From: Rugosimonospora sp040255525
Lineage (GTDB): Bacteria; Actinomycetota; Actinomycetes; Mycobacteriales; Micromonosporaceae
DNA length: 64,000 nt
Reading direction: 5' to 3'
Assembly: GCA_040255525.1 (NCBI GenBank)
Contig: JBDZVD010000016.1
Location: 1-64,000 of the forward strand
The notes beneath the pieces were generated by a model. It saw only the letters and a list, made by a program, of their open reading frames with translations. It had not been told where the DNA came from and did no database searches. The position numbers and the translations under genes are program-made. Shown here one piece after another: positions 38,014 through 46,314 of the stretch (the stretch's first letter is position 1; each line of letters starts with the position of its first letter).

Positions 38014-38088
38014 TGTGGATGTCGGATGGGAAAACCTGTGGATCGGCCGGTGCACAGGTGTGGAGGGCTGTGGATTGGCTGTGGATAA
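38014..38088. other. cluster of DnaA-box-like TGTGGA repeats downstream of tRNA-Ala
   Basis: Five copies of TGTGGA start at 38014, 38037, 38059, 38069 and 38080. The last is a perfect DnaA box (TGTGGATAA, 38080-38088). The three with TGTGGAT at 38014, 38037 and 38069 have two mismatches to it, and the 38059 copy has three. Spacings of 23, 22, 10 and 11 bases are close to whole helical turns. The stretch lies within the decayed integrase region, 13 kb from oriC. Confidence 0.45.
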
Positions 38089-38601
38089 CCCTGCGGACAT
38101 CGCGGCGACCGTCGATCTTCGTCGTGGCGCATCGAACGACCATCGCCGGGTACCTCGCAGTGATGGCGTGGTTATTGCGGCGCTTCGGTGCTCTGGCGGG
38201 CATGGCGCTGCTCAGGTGGGCCTGGCGGCGGATCGCGGCCCGCCGTCGCAAGAGCGCCGGCCGGCCCGCCGGACCCAGCTAGGCCGGGACGACGGGCTGA
38301 CGGCAGGGCTGACCGGTCCTGGCGGCCGTGTCGCGCGGCCGGCCAGGCCAACGCCTGGTGTCGAGCGGGGACTGCTGGCACAAAATGCCGGGTAATGAGG
38401 CTTTTCGAGGCGCCCTTGTCGCTCGGATCGGGGATTGTTGCGGGAGTCCGCCGGAGGTCTAATCGGGGCACAAGCTCCGGACAGCTTCAGAACGGGGAGA
38501 GCCAGAGATACCGGGAATTGCCGGTGTGCCCGGTTCACCAGACCGGCTTGACGAGCGGTCCGGTCCTTGCGGTGTTGACCCGCACGAAAGGCAGCCGAAC
38601 C

Positions 38602-38802
38602 ATGCACAGCGCACGACGCCATACCCCCCGGCTGGTCCCGGGGCAGCCCAAGAACAGCGGAGCACAGCTGCCACTCCGCTGGGCGCTGATCATCTTGGCT
38701 GCCGCGGTGGTGGGCTTCTCTATCAACAGCATCGCCGATCCGGTTTCGGCGATCACCGCTGCGGCGGCGGTGGCCGGGCTGCTGCACCAGGTGCTGCCGT
38801 GA
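38602..38802 (+). CDS. small hypothetical membrane protein
   Basis: A 66-residue protein with a basic N-terminus (MHSARRHTPRLVPGQPK) and two short hydrophobic stretches (ALIILAAAVVGFSINSI, AITAAAAVAGLLHQVL). This is the layout of a small two-helix membrane protein. GAAAGG lies 11-16 bases before the ATG. I recognise no family. It follows about 300 bases of apparently non-coding DNA and is the only plausible gene between the integrase remnant and the YbaK-like gene. Confidence 0.5.
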   Translation: MHSARRHTPRLVPGQPKNSGAQLPLRWALIILAAAVVGFSINSIADPVSAITAAAAVAGLLHQVLP

Positions 38803-39204
38803 CTGCCCGTACATAGGAACGACCCCCGGGGCATGTGCGCTGTGCGCACGCCGGCTGGACTGGGCCGGTACCCCGAGGGCCGGGTGGCTGCCTCGTATTC
38901 GCTGGGCCGCTGTGTCGCGGTCTCGGCGATGCGAGTCCAGAGGACAACGGCTAGCGGACAGTCACCTCACGAGTCCAACGCTTACACAACTTCGGACCAC
39001 CTCCCTTCCCGTGTACCACCACATTAGGCACGCGATCACGGTCGCGGCAACGCATTTCCCGTTGGACCCCAAGGATTCTCGCCTGGCTTGGGCACCAAGC
39101 CGCCCGTTCCCGACCGGTCTGGCGTGGCGCGTCTGGCACCGCGCCACGACCCAGGCCAGTCGTCCGTAGCTGTGCCGGCATTACCGTCGGGGTGATAAGG
39201 CAGG
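38803..39204. other. non-coding stretch, nothing recognised
   Basis: These 402 bases have no frame that looks like a conserved protein on either strand, no tRNA-like fold and no clear promoter. Base composition is lower in GC than the flanks (for example 38940-39070), which fits decayed DNA next to the integrase remnant. Confidence 0.5.
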
Positions 39205-39750
39205 ATGGCGTCCATGATGGGTACTCTCCACACCGAACCCGCCCTGAGCCGTCCGGATCTCCTCGCACCACCGGTACTCGCGGCGCTGCAGAGCTGGGAG
39301 CGGGCCGGCGAGGTGCAGGTGGCCCCGATCGATTCCGAGTTGGCCGACACCGCCGCGTTCTGTGAGGCGTACCAGGTCGGCCTGGAGGTCAGTGCGAACT
39401 GCGTGGTGGTGGCGGGCAAGCGGGAAGGGTTGGGACGGTACGCGGCCTGTGTGGTCCTCGCCACGACCCGGGCGGACGTCAACGGTGTGGCACGGCGCAG
39501 GCTCGACGTACGCAAGGCGAGCTTCGCGCCGATGGACGCCGCGGTCAGCGAGACCGGCATGGAGTACGGCGGCATCACCCCGATCGGCCTGCCCGCGGCG
39601 TGGCCGGTCCTGGTCGACGCGGCCGTGGCGGCCACGCCGCACGTGATCGTCGGCTCCGGAATCCGGGGCAGCAAGATAGCGCTTCCCGGCAAGGCGCTGG
39701 CGGATCTGCCGGGCGCGGTCGTCGTGGAAGGCTTGGGGATACCAAGCTGA
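39205..39750 (+). CDS. YbaK/EbsC family aminoacyl-tRNA deacylase-like protein
   Basis: A 181-residue protein whose residues about 35-175 match the YbaK/ProX editing fold. It has CVVVAGKREGLGRYAACVVLATTRADVNGVARRRLD, with the conserved Lys, and EYGGITPIGLPAAWPVLVD, with the GxTPIG loop. Relatives remove wrongly attached amino acids from tRNA, for example Cys from tRNA-Pro. AAGGCAGG stands close before the ATG at 39205; ATGs at 39214 and 39217 are alternatives. It is convergent with a broken aldo/keto reductase gene and is followed by a parS-like site. A proS gene lies 1.4 kb away, perhaps by chance. Confidence 0.87.
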   Translation: MASMMGTLHTEPALSRPDLLAPPVLAALQSWERAGEVQVAPIDSELADTAAFCEAYQVGLEVSANCVVVAGKREGLGRYAACVVLATTRADVNGVARRRLDVRKASFAPMDAAVSETGMEYGGITPIGLPAAWPVLVDAAVAATPHVIVGSGIRGSKIALPGKALADLPGAVVVEGLGIPS

Positions 39751-39758
39751 TCGATGCC

Positions 39759-39772
39759 GTTTCACGTGCAAC
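39759..39772. other. parS-like site with one mismatch, right of oriC
   Basis: GTTTCACGTGCAAC differs from parS at one position (A to C in the right half). It lies in the short convergent gap between the YbaK-like gene and the aldo/keto reductase remnant, about 15 kb to the right of oriC, whereas the perfect sites are all on the left. Single-mismatch parS sites are often still bound by ParB. Confidence 0.6.
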
Positions 39773-39778
39773 CAACGC

Positions 39779-40574
39779 TCACAAGCGGCTGAACTGGTCC
39801 TCCGTCAACGTCACCGAGGCGGCGGCGAGGTTTTCTTCCAGGTGGGTCACCGACGAGGTGCCCGGGATCGGCAGCGTCACCGGGGACCGGTGCAGCAGCC
39901 AGGCCAGCGCGAGCTGGGCCGGGGTGGCTCCGGTCTCCTGGGCGATGGCGTCCAGCGGGCCGCCGGGCCGGGCCAGCTCGCCGGTCGCGATCGGGAACCA
40001 CGGGATGAACCCGATCCCCTCCGCCTCGCAGTAGTCCAGCACCGCTTCGTGCTCGCGGTTGCCGAGGTTGTACAGGTTCTGCACGCTCACGATCGTGGCG
40101 AGCTTCCGGGCCTGCTTGATCTGGTCAACCGTCACATTGGACAGCCCGATGTGCCGGATCTTGCCTTCCCGCTGCAAGTTGACCAGCTCGCCGACCGACT
40201 CCGCGAGCGGCACCCGCGGATCGGGGCGGTGCAGCTGGAACAGGTCGATGCGCTCCACGCCGAGCCGGCGCAGGCTCATTTCGGCCTCCTGGCGCAGGTA
40301 CTCCGGGCGACCCAGCGGGTGCCACTCGCCCGGGCCGGTGCGCAGCAGGCCGGCCTTTGTCGCGATGACCAGACCCTGCGGGTACGGGTGCAGGGCGTCG
40401 TGGATGATCTGTTCGCTCACGTACGGCCCGTACGAGTCCGCCGTGTCGATCAGGCTCACGCCCAGTTCGGTCGCGCGGCTCGCCCCAGATGCCGGGACCG
40501 GTCAGCTGCATCGCGCCGTACCCGAGCCGGTTGACGGTCAGCTCACCGCCGATGACGAACTGCAGATCCGTCAT
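39779..40574 (-). pseudogene. aldo/keto reductase, internal deletion with frameshift
   Basis: The gene starts normally at the ATG at 40574 (MTDLQFVIGGELTVNRLGYGAMQL, GPGIWGEPRDR), with GAGAGG upstream. It then loses frame near 40474. From about 40468 the rest of the enzyme continues in another frame (ELGVSLIDTADSYG ... LEENLAAASVTLTEDQFSRL). Compared with normal relatives, about a dozen residues of helix 1 are missing between DR and ELG, so this is a deletion whose length is not a multiple of three. All four catalytic residues (Asp and Tyr in DTADSYG, Lys in IATKAG, His in FQLHRPD) lie in the downstream part. A GTG at 40459 could express that part, but without strand beta-1. Its start overlaps the sufE stop. 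Confidence 0.8.
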
Positions 40575-40996
40575 GCTGTTGCCTCTCTGATCTGCCGCTT
40601 CAGCCGGGCCAGGATGGCGGAGCCGCCACGCACCCGTAACGGACTGATCGCACTCGCGAGGCCCATGCGCTGGTAGAGATCGTCCGGTACCGCGAGCACC
40701 TCGTCCGCGGTCGCGCCAGCCAGGCCCTCCGCCAGGATGCCGGCGAATGCCCGAGTCGTCGGGGACTCGGGCGGGCAGTCGAACCAGGTCGAGACCGTAC
40801 CGTCGGCCGAGACGGTGGCGCGCAGGAAGAACGGGGTCTGGCACTCCGGTACCTGCTCCATGCCCGCGTGCCCGGCCAGGTCGTCCGGCAGGGGCGGCAC
40901 GGCGTCGGCGTACTCCAGCAGCATTTCCAAGACGACCTCGCGCGGCGCCGAGGCGAATTCCTCGATGATCTCCGCGAGCCTCGGTGGCATATCCAT
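40571..40996 (-). CDS. sufE: SufE family sulfur acceptor protein
   Basis: A 141-residue SufE-like protein, which takes sulfur from cysteine desulfurase for iron-sulfur cluster assembly. The active Cys lies in MEQVPECQTPFFL (about residue 52), and RMGLASAISPLRVRGGSAILARLKRQI is the conserved C-terminal helix. The ATG at 40996 is supported by TAGGCT (41009-41004) seven bases before it, suggesting a leaderless message. Its stop overlaps the aldo/keto reductase start. In many actinobacteria sufE is next to sseA; here sseA lies 3.6 kb away with proS between. Confidence 0.9.
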   Translation of the reverse strand: MDMPPRLAEIIEEFASAPREVVLEMLLEYADAVPPLPDDLAGHAGMEQVPECQTPFFLRATVSADGTVSTWFDCPPESPTTRAFAGILAEGLAGATADEVLAVPDDLYQRMGLASAISPLRVRGGSAILARLKRQIREATA

Positions 40997-41110
40997 CGTC
41001 CCGAGCCTAGTTCGCGTCGGCGTGTCCCGCCGCGAAGCTGACACGCGGCGGCTCTGGGCGCGGAGTGCGACAGCCCCGTCAAGATGGCCGCTCCGGATGC
41101 TCGGGCACGA

Positions 41111-42817
41111 TCAGCGCAACCGCGCCCGCACCGCCTCCGCCAGCCCGTCGACGGGCACGTCCTCCCGGGTACCGCCGGCCCGCTCGCGCACCTCGACGTA
41201 TCCGTCGGCCAGCCGCCGCCCGGCGACCACGACGACCGGTACGCCGATCAGTTCGGCGTCGGCGAACCGTACGCCGGCCGACACCCCGGTCCGGTCGTCG
41301 AACAGCACCCGGAGGCCGGAACGCTCCACCTCGCCGGCCAGCGACTCCACCGCGTCCCGGTCGGCGAGCCCGACCAGGTGCACGTCCGCCGGGGCCACGC
41401 CGGCCGGCCAGCAGATCCCGCGATCGTCGTGGTGCTGCTCGACGAGCGTGGCCAGCACGCGGGACAGCCCGATCCCGTAGCTGCCCATGGTGACCCGCAC
41501 CGGACGGCCATCCGGGCCGATGGCGTCGAGCCCGAACACGTCGCTGTACCGCCGGCCGAGCTGGAACACGTGGCCGACCTCGACCCCGCGCCGCAGTTCC
41601 AACGGACCGCCGCAGCGGGGACACGGATCGCCGGCGCGCACCACGGCCGCCTCGATCGTGCCGTCCGGCGTGAAGTCGCGCCCGCAGACCACGTCGATCG
41701 CGTGCCGGCCGGGTTCGTTGGCGCCGGTCACCCAGGCGCTGCCCGGCACCACCCGGGGATCGACCAGGTACCGGGCCTTCAGGCCGCCCTGCGGGCCGAG
41801 GTACCCGCGTACCAGGTCGGGCCGGGACGCGAAGTCGTCGAACAGCGCCACGGCGGCCGGGTACAGCGCGGCCTCGACCCGGCGCAGGTCGACCTCGCGG
41901 TCGCCGGGCACCCCGATGACCAGTAGCTCGCCGTCCACCGTCAGCACGACGTTCTTCAGGGTGTCCGCGGCCCGCCAGTCGTCGCGCCCGCCGGCCCGGC
42001 GCGCGTTGAGCGTGTCGACCAGCAAGTCGATGGTGGGCGTGTCGGGCGTGTCGAGCACCTCCGGCCGGCCGGCCGCGCGGAGCGCGGTGCCGTCGGGCAC
42101 CGGGGTGGTGACCGCCTCGATGTTGGCCGCGTACCCGCAGTCGCAGGCCGCGAACGTGTCCTCGCCCACCGGTGTCGGCGCCAGGAACTCCTCCGATGCC
42201 GAACCGCCCATCGCCCCGGCGGAGGCGGCCACGATGCGTACCTCGACGCCGAGCCGATCGAAGATTCGCTGGTACGCCGCCCGGTACCCGGCGTACGCGG
42301 CGGCCAGCCCCTCGTCGTCCAGATCGAACGAGTACCCGTCCTTCATCAGGAACTCCCGGCTGCGCAGCAGGCCGGCCCGCGGCCGTGCCTCGTCCCGGAA
42401 CTTCCACTGCACCTGGAACAGGCTCACCGGGTAGTCCTTGTACGACGAGTACAGGTCGCGAACCAGGCCGGTGAACATCTCCTCGTGGGTCGGGCCGAGC
42501 AGGTGATCCGCCCCGCGCCGGTCCCTGAGCCGGAAGATCTCCGGACCGTACTCGTCCCAGCGCCCGCTGCGCTGGTACGGCTCGCGGGGCAGCAGGGCCG
42601 GGAACGACACCTCCTGCGCCCCGATCGCGGTCATCTCTTCCCGCACCACCCGGGTCACCTGATCCAGGACCAGCCGGCCCAGCGGCAGCCACGCGTACCC
42701 GCCCGGCGCCACCCGCCGGATGTAGCCGGCCCGCACCAGCAGGCGGTGGCTGGGCACCTCGGCCTCGGCGGGGTCCTCCCGCAGAGTACGCAGAAACAAT
42801 GTCGACATCCGCAGCAT
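41111..42817 (-). CDS. proS: proline--tRNA ligase
   Basis: A 568-residue class II synthetase of the bacterial type with the editing domain inserted between motifs 2 and 3. Motif 2 is seen in FQVQWKFRDEARPRAGLLRSREFLMKDGYSF, the INS editing domain spans about residues 225-385, and motif 3 is in GSYGIGLSRVLATLVEQHHD. The anticodon-binding domain is C-terminal. The ATG at 42817 is preferred because TACGCT (42829-42824) lies six bases before it, a leaderless pattern; an ATG at 42808 would remove three residues. It is the only tRNA synthetase in the window. Confidence 0.95.
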   Translation of the reverse strand: MLRMSTLFLRTLREDPAEAEVPSHRLLVRAGYIRRVAPGGYAWLPLGRLVLDQVTRVVREEMTAIGAQEVSFPALLPREPYQRSGRWDEYGPEIFRLRDRRGADHLLGPTHEEMFTGLVRDLYSSYKDYPVSLFQVQWKFRDEARPRAGLLRSREFLMKDGYSFDLDDEGLAAAYAGYRAAYQRIFDRLGVEVRIVAASAGAMGGSASEEFLAPTPVGEDTFAACDCGYAANIEAVTTPVPDGTALRAAGRPEVLDTPDTPTIDLLVDTLNARRAGGRDDWRAADTLKNVVLTVDGELLVIGVPGDREVDLRRVEAALYPAAVALFDDFASRPDLVRGYLGPQGGLKARYLVDPRVVPGSAWVTGANEPGRHAIDVVCGRDFTPDGTIEAAVVRAGDPCPRCGGPLELRRGVEVGHVFQLGRRYSDVFGLDAIGPDGRPVRVTMGSYGIGLSRVLATLVEQHHDDRGICWPAGVAPADVHLVGLADRDAVESLAGEVERSGLRVLFDDRTGVSAGVRFADAELIGVPVVVVAGRRLADGYVEVRERAGGTREDVPVDGLAEAVRARLR

Positions 42818-42956
42818 CCAGGCAGCGTACGGCGTGGTGTCGGATGGGCGTCGATGTGTTTCCGCGAGCACTGACAACCGTCCGTCGAATGCTGGCGTCT
42901 TGGTGGTCACACAAGGGCAGCCGGCGCCCAGACCCCTTACACCGACAGGAGACCCG

Positions 42957-43627
42957 ATGACGGACGACACGTTCGTCGTGCACGGTCCAGGCTCGCCAGA
43001 TCCCTATCCCTCCGTGGTGCGAAGGATGGCACGCGTGGACCGTTTCGCAGACGAGTTCGACACCTTCGTGCGGCGCGCACGCCGGCACTGCTGCGCGCGG
43101 CCTACCTACTCACCGGGGACCAGCACCTGGCCGAAGACCTGGTGCAGTCCGCCCTGGCCCGTACCCACCGCGCCTGGGGGCGGCTGCACGACCAGGGCAA
43201 CGTCGAGGCGTACACCCGCAAGGTGATGTACCACCTGCAAGTCTCGTGGTGGCGCCGGCCGCGGGTGGCCGAGTCGCTGCCCGGTGACATGCCCGAGCCG
43301 CGCGCCGGGCACAAGCCGGACCACGGCGACGCGACCGGGACGCGGCTGATGCTGCGACGGGCGCTGTTGCGGCTGACCGCACGGCAGCATGTATTTCCTG
43401 GTCGATGTCGACTCGGGCAAGGCCCCACCCGGCTGAGCCAGGACGGGACCGCTTCGATCAGTGGCAAGTTCACCCTCGATGGGAGGATCCTGTTCCTCGA
43501 CGATCTGAACCGGGCCAACGGCAACGGCGTCGTACCGCGCCTGACCCTCTTCGGGCCGGACGGGAAAGTACTGAGCCACGCCACCGCGCCGAAGTTCAAC
43601 TTGGGATATCTGGTGTCGGTCGGCTAG
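42957..43627 (+). pseudogene. SigE-family sigma factor remnant fused to the tail of another gene
   Basis: The first part reads as an ECF sigma factor of the SigE-like group (DRFADEFDTFVRR, then in another frame TPALLRAAYLLTGDQHLAEDLVQSALARTHRAWGR). The frame change at about 43071-43080 fits a two-base GC duplication in GGCGCGCACG. After LMLRRALLRLTARQH (region 4 start) the sigma sequence stops. It joins an unrelated C-terminus (YFLVDVDSGKA in one frame, RLSQDGTASISGKFTLDGRILFLDD onward in another) like the end of a secreted beta-propeller-type protein. A deletion between two neighbouring genes plus frameshifts explains this. No helix-turn-helix remains. Confidence 0.7.
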
Positions 43628-43767
43628 CGGGAGCCTGGAGCGGCCGGCGGCCCGGCGTACCGGGCCGCCGGCCGTTGCCTGCGCCACGTTTGCCGTACCG
43701 GTGCTTTGCGTCACGCCGACCGGTGAGTAGCTTTCCGTTAGCTGGACAACAGGTGCGGGAGTGGGGC

Positions 43768-44532
43768 ATGGGCTGGCGCAGTTTCGTCGCGATCGGGGAC
43801 AGCTTCACCGAGGGAATGGACGACCTGTACCCGGACGGCACCGCGTACCGCGGCTGGGCCGATCTGGTCGCCGCGCGTCTGGCCCAGGACGAGCCGGGGT
43901 TCGCGTACGCCAACCTCGCGGTCCGGGGCCGGCTGTTCGACCGGATCGTGGATGAGCAGGTGCCGACCGCCCTGCGGGTGGCTCCCGATCTGGTCAGCTT
44001 CGCGGCCGGCGGCAACGACGCGCTGCGCCGCAACTTCGACGGACCCGCCCTGACCAAGCGGCTGGACGACGTCGTCCGCGCGCTGCGCGCCACCGGCGCC
44101 GACGTGATCGTCTTCCGGTTCGCCGACGTGACCCGCCGACTGCCGGGACGGCGCCTGGTGCTTCCCCGGGCCAGGTACCTCAACGAGGCGATCGGTGAGG
44201 TCGCGCGGCGGCACGGTGCCCGGCTGATCGACCTGTGGAAGGACGAGGAGTTCTACAGCCCGCTGCTGTGGAGCGTCGACCGCCTGCACCTCAACGAGAT
44301 CGGGCACCGGCGGGTGGCCGTGCACGTGCTGACCGCGCTGGACGTGAAGCCGGAACCGGACTGGTGGGAGGTGCCGCCGCCCGGTCCGGTGCTGTCCTGG
44401 GCGTCCCGCCGGGCCGCCGACACCCGGTGGGCCCGCCAGTACTTCGCGCCGTGGATCAAGCGCCGGCTGACCGGGCGGTCCTCCGGCGACCACGTGGTCG
44501 CCAAGCGGCCCACGCTCACCCCGCTGGACTGA
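43768..44532 (+). CDS. SGNH/GDSL hydrolase
   Basis: A 254-residue esterase-like protein without a signal peptide. The nucleophile block is FVAIGDSFTEG (Ser about residue 12), the oxyanion block is AAGGNDALR, and the catalytic Asp/His block is SVDRLHLNEIGH (about residues 171-182). The C-terminal 60 residues are an extra basic, Trp-rich tail. GGGAG precedes the ATG. The natural ester substrate is unknown; intracellular members of this group often act on lipids or acetyl groups. A hairpin terminator follows at 44578. Confidence 0.9.
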   Translation: MGWRSFVAIGDSFTEGMDDLYPDGTAYRGWADLVAARLAQDEPGFAYANLAVRGRLFDRIVDEQVPTALRVAPDLVSFAAGGNDALRRNFDGPALTKRLDDVVRALRATGADVIVFRFADVTRRLPGRRLVLPRARYLNEAIGEVARRHGARLIDLWKDEEFYSPLLWSVDRLHLNEIGHRRVAVHVLTALDVKPEPDWWEVPPPGPVLSWASRRAADTRWARQYFAPWIKRRLTGRSSGDHVVAKRPTLTPLD

Positions 44533-44577
44533 CCGGCCACGCCGGGTGCCGGGATTCAAACCTGTTCCGGCAGTCAA

Positions 44578-44604
44578 ACTGGCGACACTGATCACGTCGC
44601 CAGT
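44578..44604 (+). terminator. hairpin after the GDSL hydrolase
   Basis: ACTGGCGAC and GTCGCCAGT form a 9-bp perfect stem with a nine-base loop, 45 bases after the stop. It stands just before the sseA promoter. Confidence 0.55.
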
Positions 44605-44642
44605 GGCCGTGCGCCCACCGTGCCGCGCGCTAGCGTGAACAG

Positions 44643-45551
44643 ATGCCGGTAGTTCCCGATCTCTCCCCGAACCTCCAGCAGTACGCGCACCCCGAGCGCC
44701 TGGTCACCACCGGCTGGCTGGCGGAGCACCTGGGCGAACCCGGGCTGGTCGTGGTCGAGTCCGACGAGGATGTGCTGCTCTACGACACCGGGCACATTCC
44801 CGGCGCCGTGAAGGTCGACTGGCACACTGAACTCAACGACCAGGTCAGCCGGGACTACCTCACCGGGGCCGGCTTCGCCGAGCTGTGCTCCGCCAAGGGC
44901 ATCGACCGGAACGACACGATCGTGTTCTACGGCGACAACTTCAACTGGTGGGCGGCCTACGCCTTGTGGGTGTTCTCCCTGTTCGGTCACCCGGACGTGC
45001 GCCTGCTCGACGGCGGCCGGCAGAAGTGGATGGCCGAGGGCCGCGAACTGACCCGGGACCGCACGGAGCGGCCGGAGACCCGGTACCCCCTGGTGGAGCG
45101 CGACGACACTCCGATCCGGGCGTACCGCGACCAGGTGATGGCGCACATCGCCGCCGGCCGGCCGCTGGTGGACGTGCGCTCGCCCGGCGAGTACACCGGC
45201 GAGATGCTCTCCATGCCGGACTACCCGCAGGAGGGCGCGCTGCGCGGCGGGCACATCCCGGGCGCGGTCAGCAAGCCCTGGAAGCAGGCCGCGAACGACG
45301 ACGGTACGTTCAAGCCGGCCGGCGACCTGCGCGCCATCTACCAGGACGAACTGGGCCTGTCGACCGGCGACGACGTGATCGCGTACTGCCGCATCGGCGA
45401 GCGCTCCTCGCACACCTGGTTCGTGCTGACCCACCTGCTCGGCTTCGGTCAGGTGCGCAACTACGACGGCTCCTGGACGGAGTGGGGCAACCTGGTCCGG
45501 GCACCCGTTGCCCGGGGTCCGGAGCCGGGCGGCATCTCCCCGAAGCTCTGA
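44643..45551 (+). CDS. sseA: thiosulfate sulfurtransferase (rhodanese), SseA
   Basis: A 302-residue protein with two rhodanese domains. The first is inactive. The second carries the active Cys at residue 249 in the loop CRIGERSS. The segments HIPGAVKVDWHTELND and DVRSPGEYTGEM are typical of actinobacterial SseA, which handles sulfane sulfur and is linked to SufE. The ATG at 44643 is six bases after TAGCGT (44631-44636), so the message is probably leaderless. Confidence 0.93.
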   Translation: MPVVPDLSPNLQQYAHPERLVTTGWLAEHLGEPGLVVVESDEDVLLYDTGHIPGAVKVDWHTELNDQVSRDYLTGAGFAELCSAKGIDRNDTIVFYGDNFNWWAAYALWVFSLFGHPDVRLLDGGRQKWMAEGRELTRDRTERPETRYPLVERDDTPIRAYRDQVMAHIAAGRPLVDVRSPGEYTGEMLSMPDYPQEGALRGGHIPGAVSKPWKQAANDDGTFKPAGDLRAIYQDELGLSTGDDVIAYCRIGERSSHTWFVLTHLLGFGQVRNYDGSWTEWGNLVRAPVARGPEPGGISPKL

Positions 45552-45655
45552 CGCTCCGGCCGGTCGGGGCTCGTCGGGAAACGCCCGGCCGGCTGCCGAT
45601 CTCGCCTGGTGAGCCAACGGTGAACGGCGAGGTGACCGGTGAGTAGGCTGGCCGG

Positions 45656-46240
45656 ATGGTGGTTGAGCAGCAGGACCGGTTACGGCGCCGGAGCCGGCGG
45701 GACGAGATCCTGGAAATCGCCATGGGCCTGTTCGCCGCCCGCGGGTACCACGGTGTGTCGATGGACGACATCGGCGCCGCCGCCGGAGTGACCGGACCGG
45801 CCCTGTACCACCACTTCGCCGGCAAGGAGGCGATGCTCGTCGCGGCGCTCATGCCGGTCAGCAAGGGCCTGCTCGCCGGCGGGCGCGCCCGGGTGGCCGA
45901 GCACCCGGACGATCCCCGGGCGGCGCTGGAGTCCCTGGTCGAGTTCCACGTGACGTTCGCGCTCGCCAATCCGGTCGTGATCGCCCTGCACCTGCACGAG
46001 CTGGACCGGCTGCCGGAGGATCCGCGCCGCAACATCCGCCGGCTCCAGCGGCTGTACGTCGAGGTGTGGGTGCAGACGTTGACGGCCCTGCGTTCCGAGC
46101 TGCCGCCGGAGGAGGCACGGGTGCTCGCGCACGCCGCGTTCGGCCTGATGAACTCCACGCCGTTCCTCGGTGGCGAGGTGGATCGGGAGCGCCGGGCCGA
46201 CCTGCTGCGCGCCGCCACGCTCGCCGCGCTGCTCGGCTAG
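45656..46240 (+). CDS. TetR family regulator of the leucine/isovalerate catabolic genes
   Basis: A 194-residue TetR-type repressor. The helix-turn-helix is at about residues 14-60 (RRDEILEIAMGLFAARGYHGVSMDDIGAAAGVTGPALYHHF), and the rest is a ligand-binding helical domain. The ATG at 45656 lies six bases after TAGGCT (45644-45649), a leaderless pattern. It is followed by the biotin carboxylase gene. A palindrome (AACGATCGTT) occurs before that gene and again before the carboxyltransferase gene. By analogy with other TetR regulators of branched-chain acyl-CoA breakdown it is probably the repressor of both, with an acyl-CoA as inducer (inference). Confidence 0.9.
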   Translation: MVVEQQDRLRRRSRRDEILEIAMGLFAARGYHGVSMDDIGAAAGVTGPALYHHFAGKEAMLVAALMPVSKGLLAGGRARVAEHPDDPRAALESLVEFHVTFALANPVVIALHLHELDRLPEDPRRNIRRLQRLYVEVWVQTLTALRSELPPEEARVLAHAAFGLMNSTPFLGGEVDRERRADLLRAATLAALLG

Positions 46241-46276
46241 CCACCCGGCCGCTGTCCCGCAGCCCGCCTGAACGAG

Positions 46277-46300
46277 TAACCTAACGATCGTTCAGCATGG
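46277..46300 (+). promoter_or_regulatory. -10 element and TetR operator, copy 1
   Basis: TAACCT (46277-46282, a TAnnnT -10) is directly followed by AACGATCGTT (46283-46292), a perfect 10-bp palindrome, and CAGCATGG. The same 20-base block occurs at 48597-48616 with one change. An operator overlapping the -10 edge fits repression by the adjacent TetR protein. Confidence 0.65.
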
Positions 46301-46314
46301 CTGGGAGGACGTAC

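Noticed and set aside
38163..38282. A 39-codon hydrophobic-basic frame in the integrase scar
   Set aside because: No good ribosome site and no recognised family; the frame also stays open through clearly non-coding DNA upstream.
44485..44502. Perfect 18-bp palindrome GGCGACCACGTGGTCGCC near the end of the GDSL hydrolase gene
   Set aside because: It contains CACGTG but does not match parS outside that core, and lies in coding sequence; most likely codon chance.
46297..46314. Upstream ATG as the start of the biotin carboxylase
   Set aside because: It lies inside the operator block and has no ribosome site, whereas the ATG at 46315 has GGGAGGA at the right distance.
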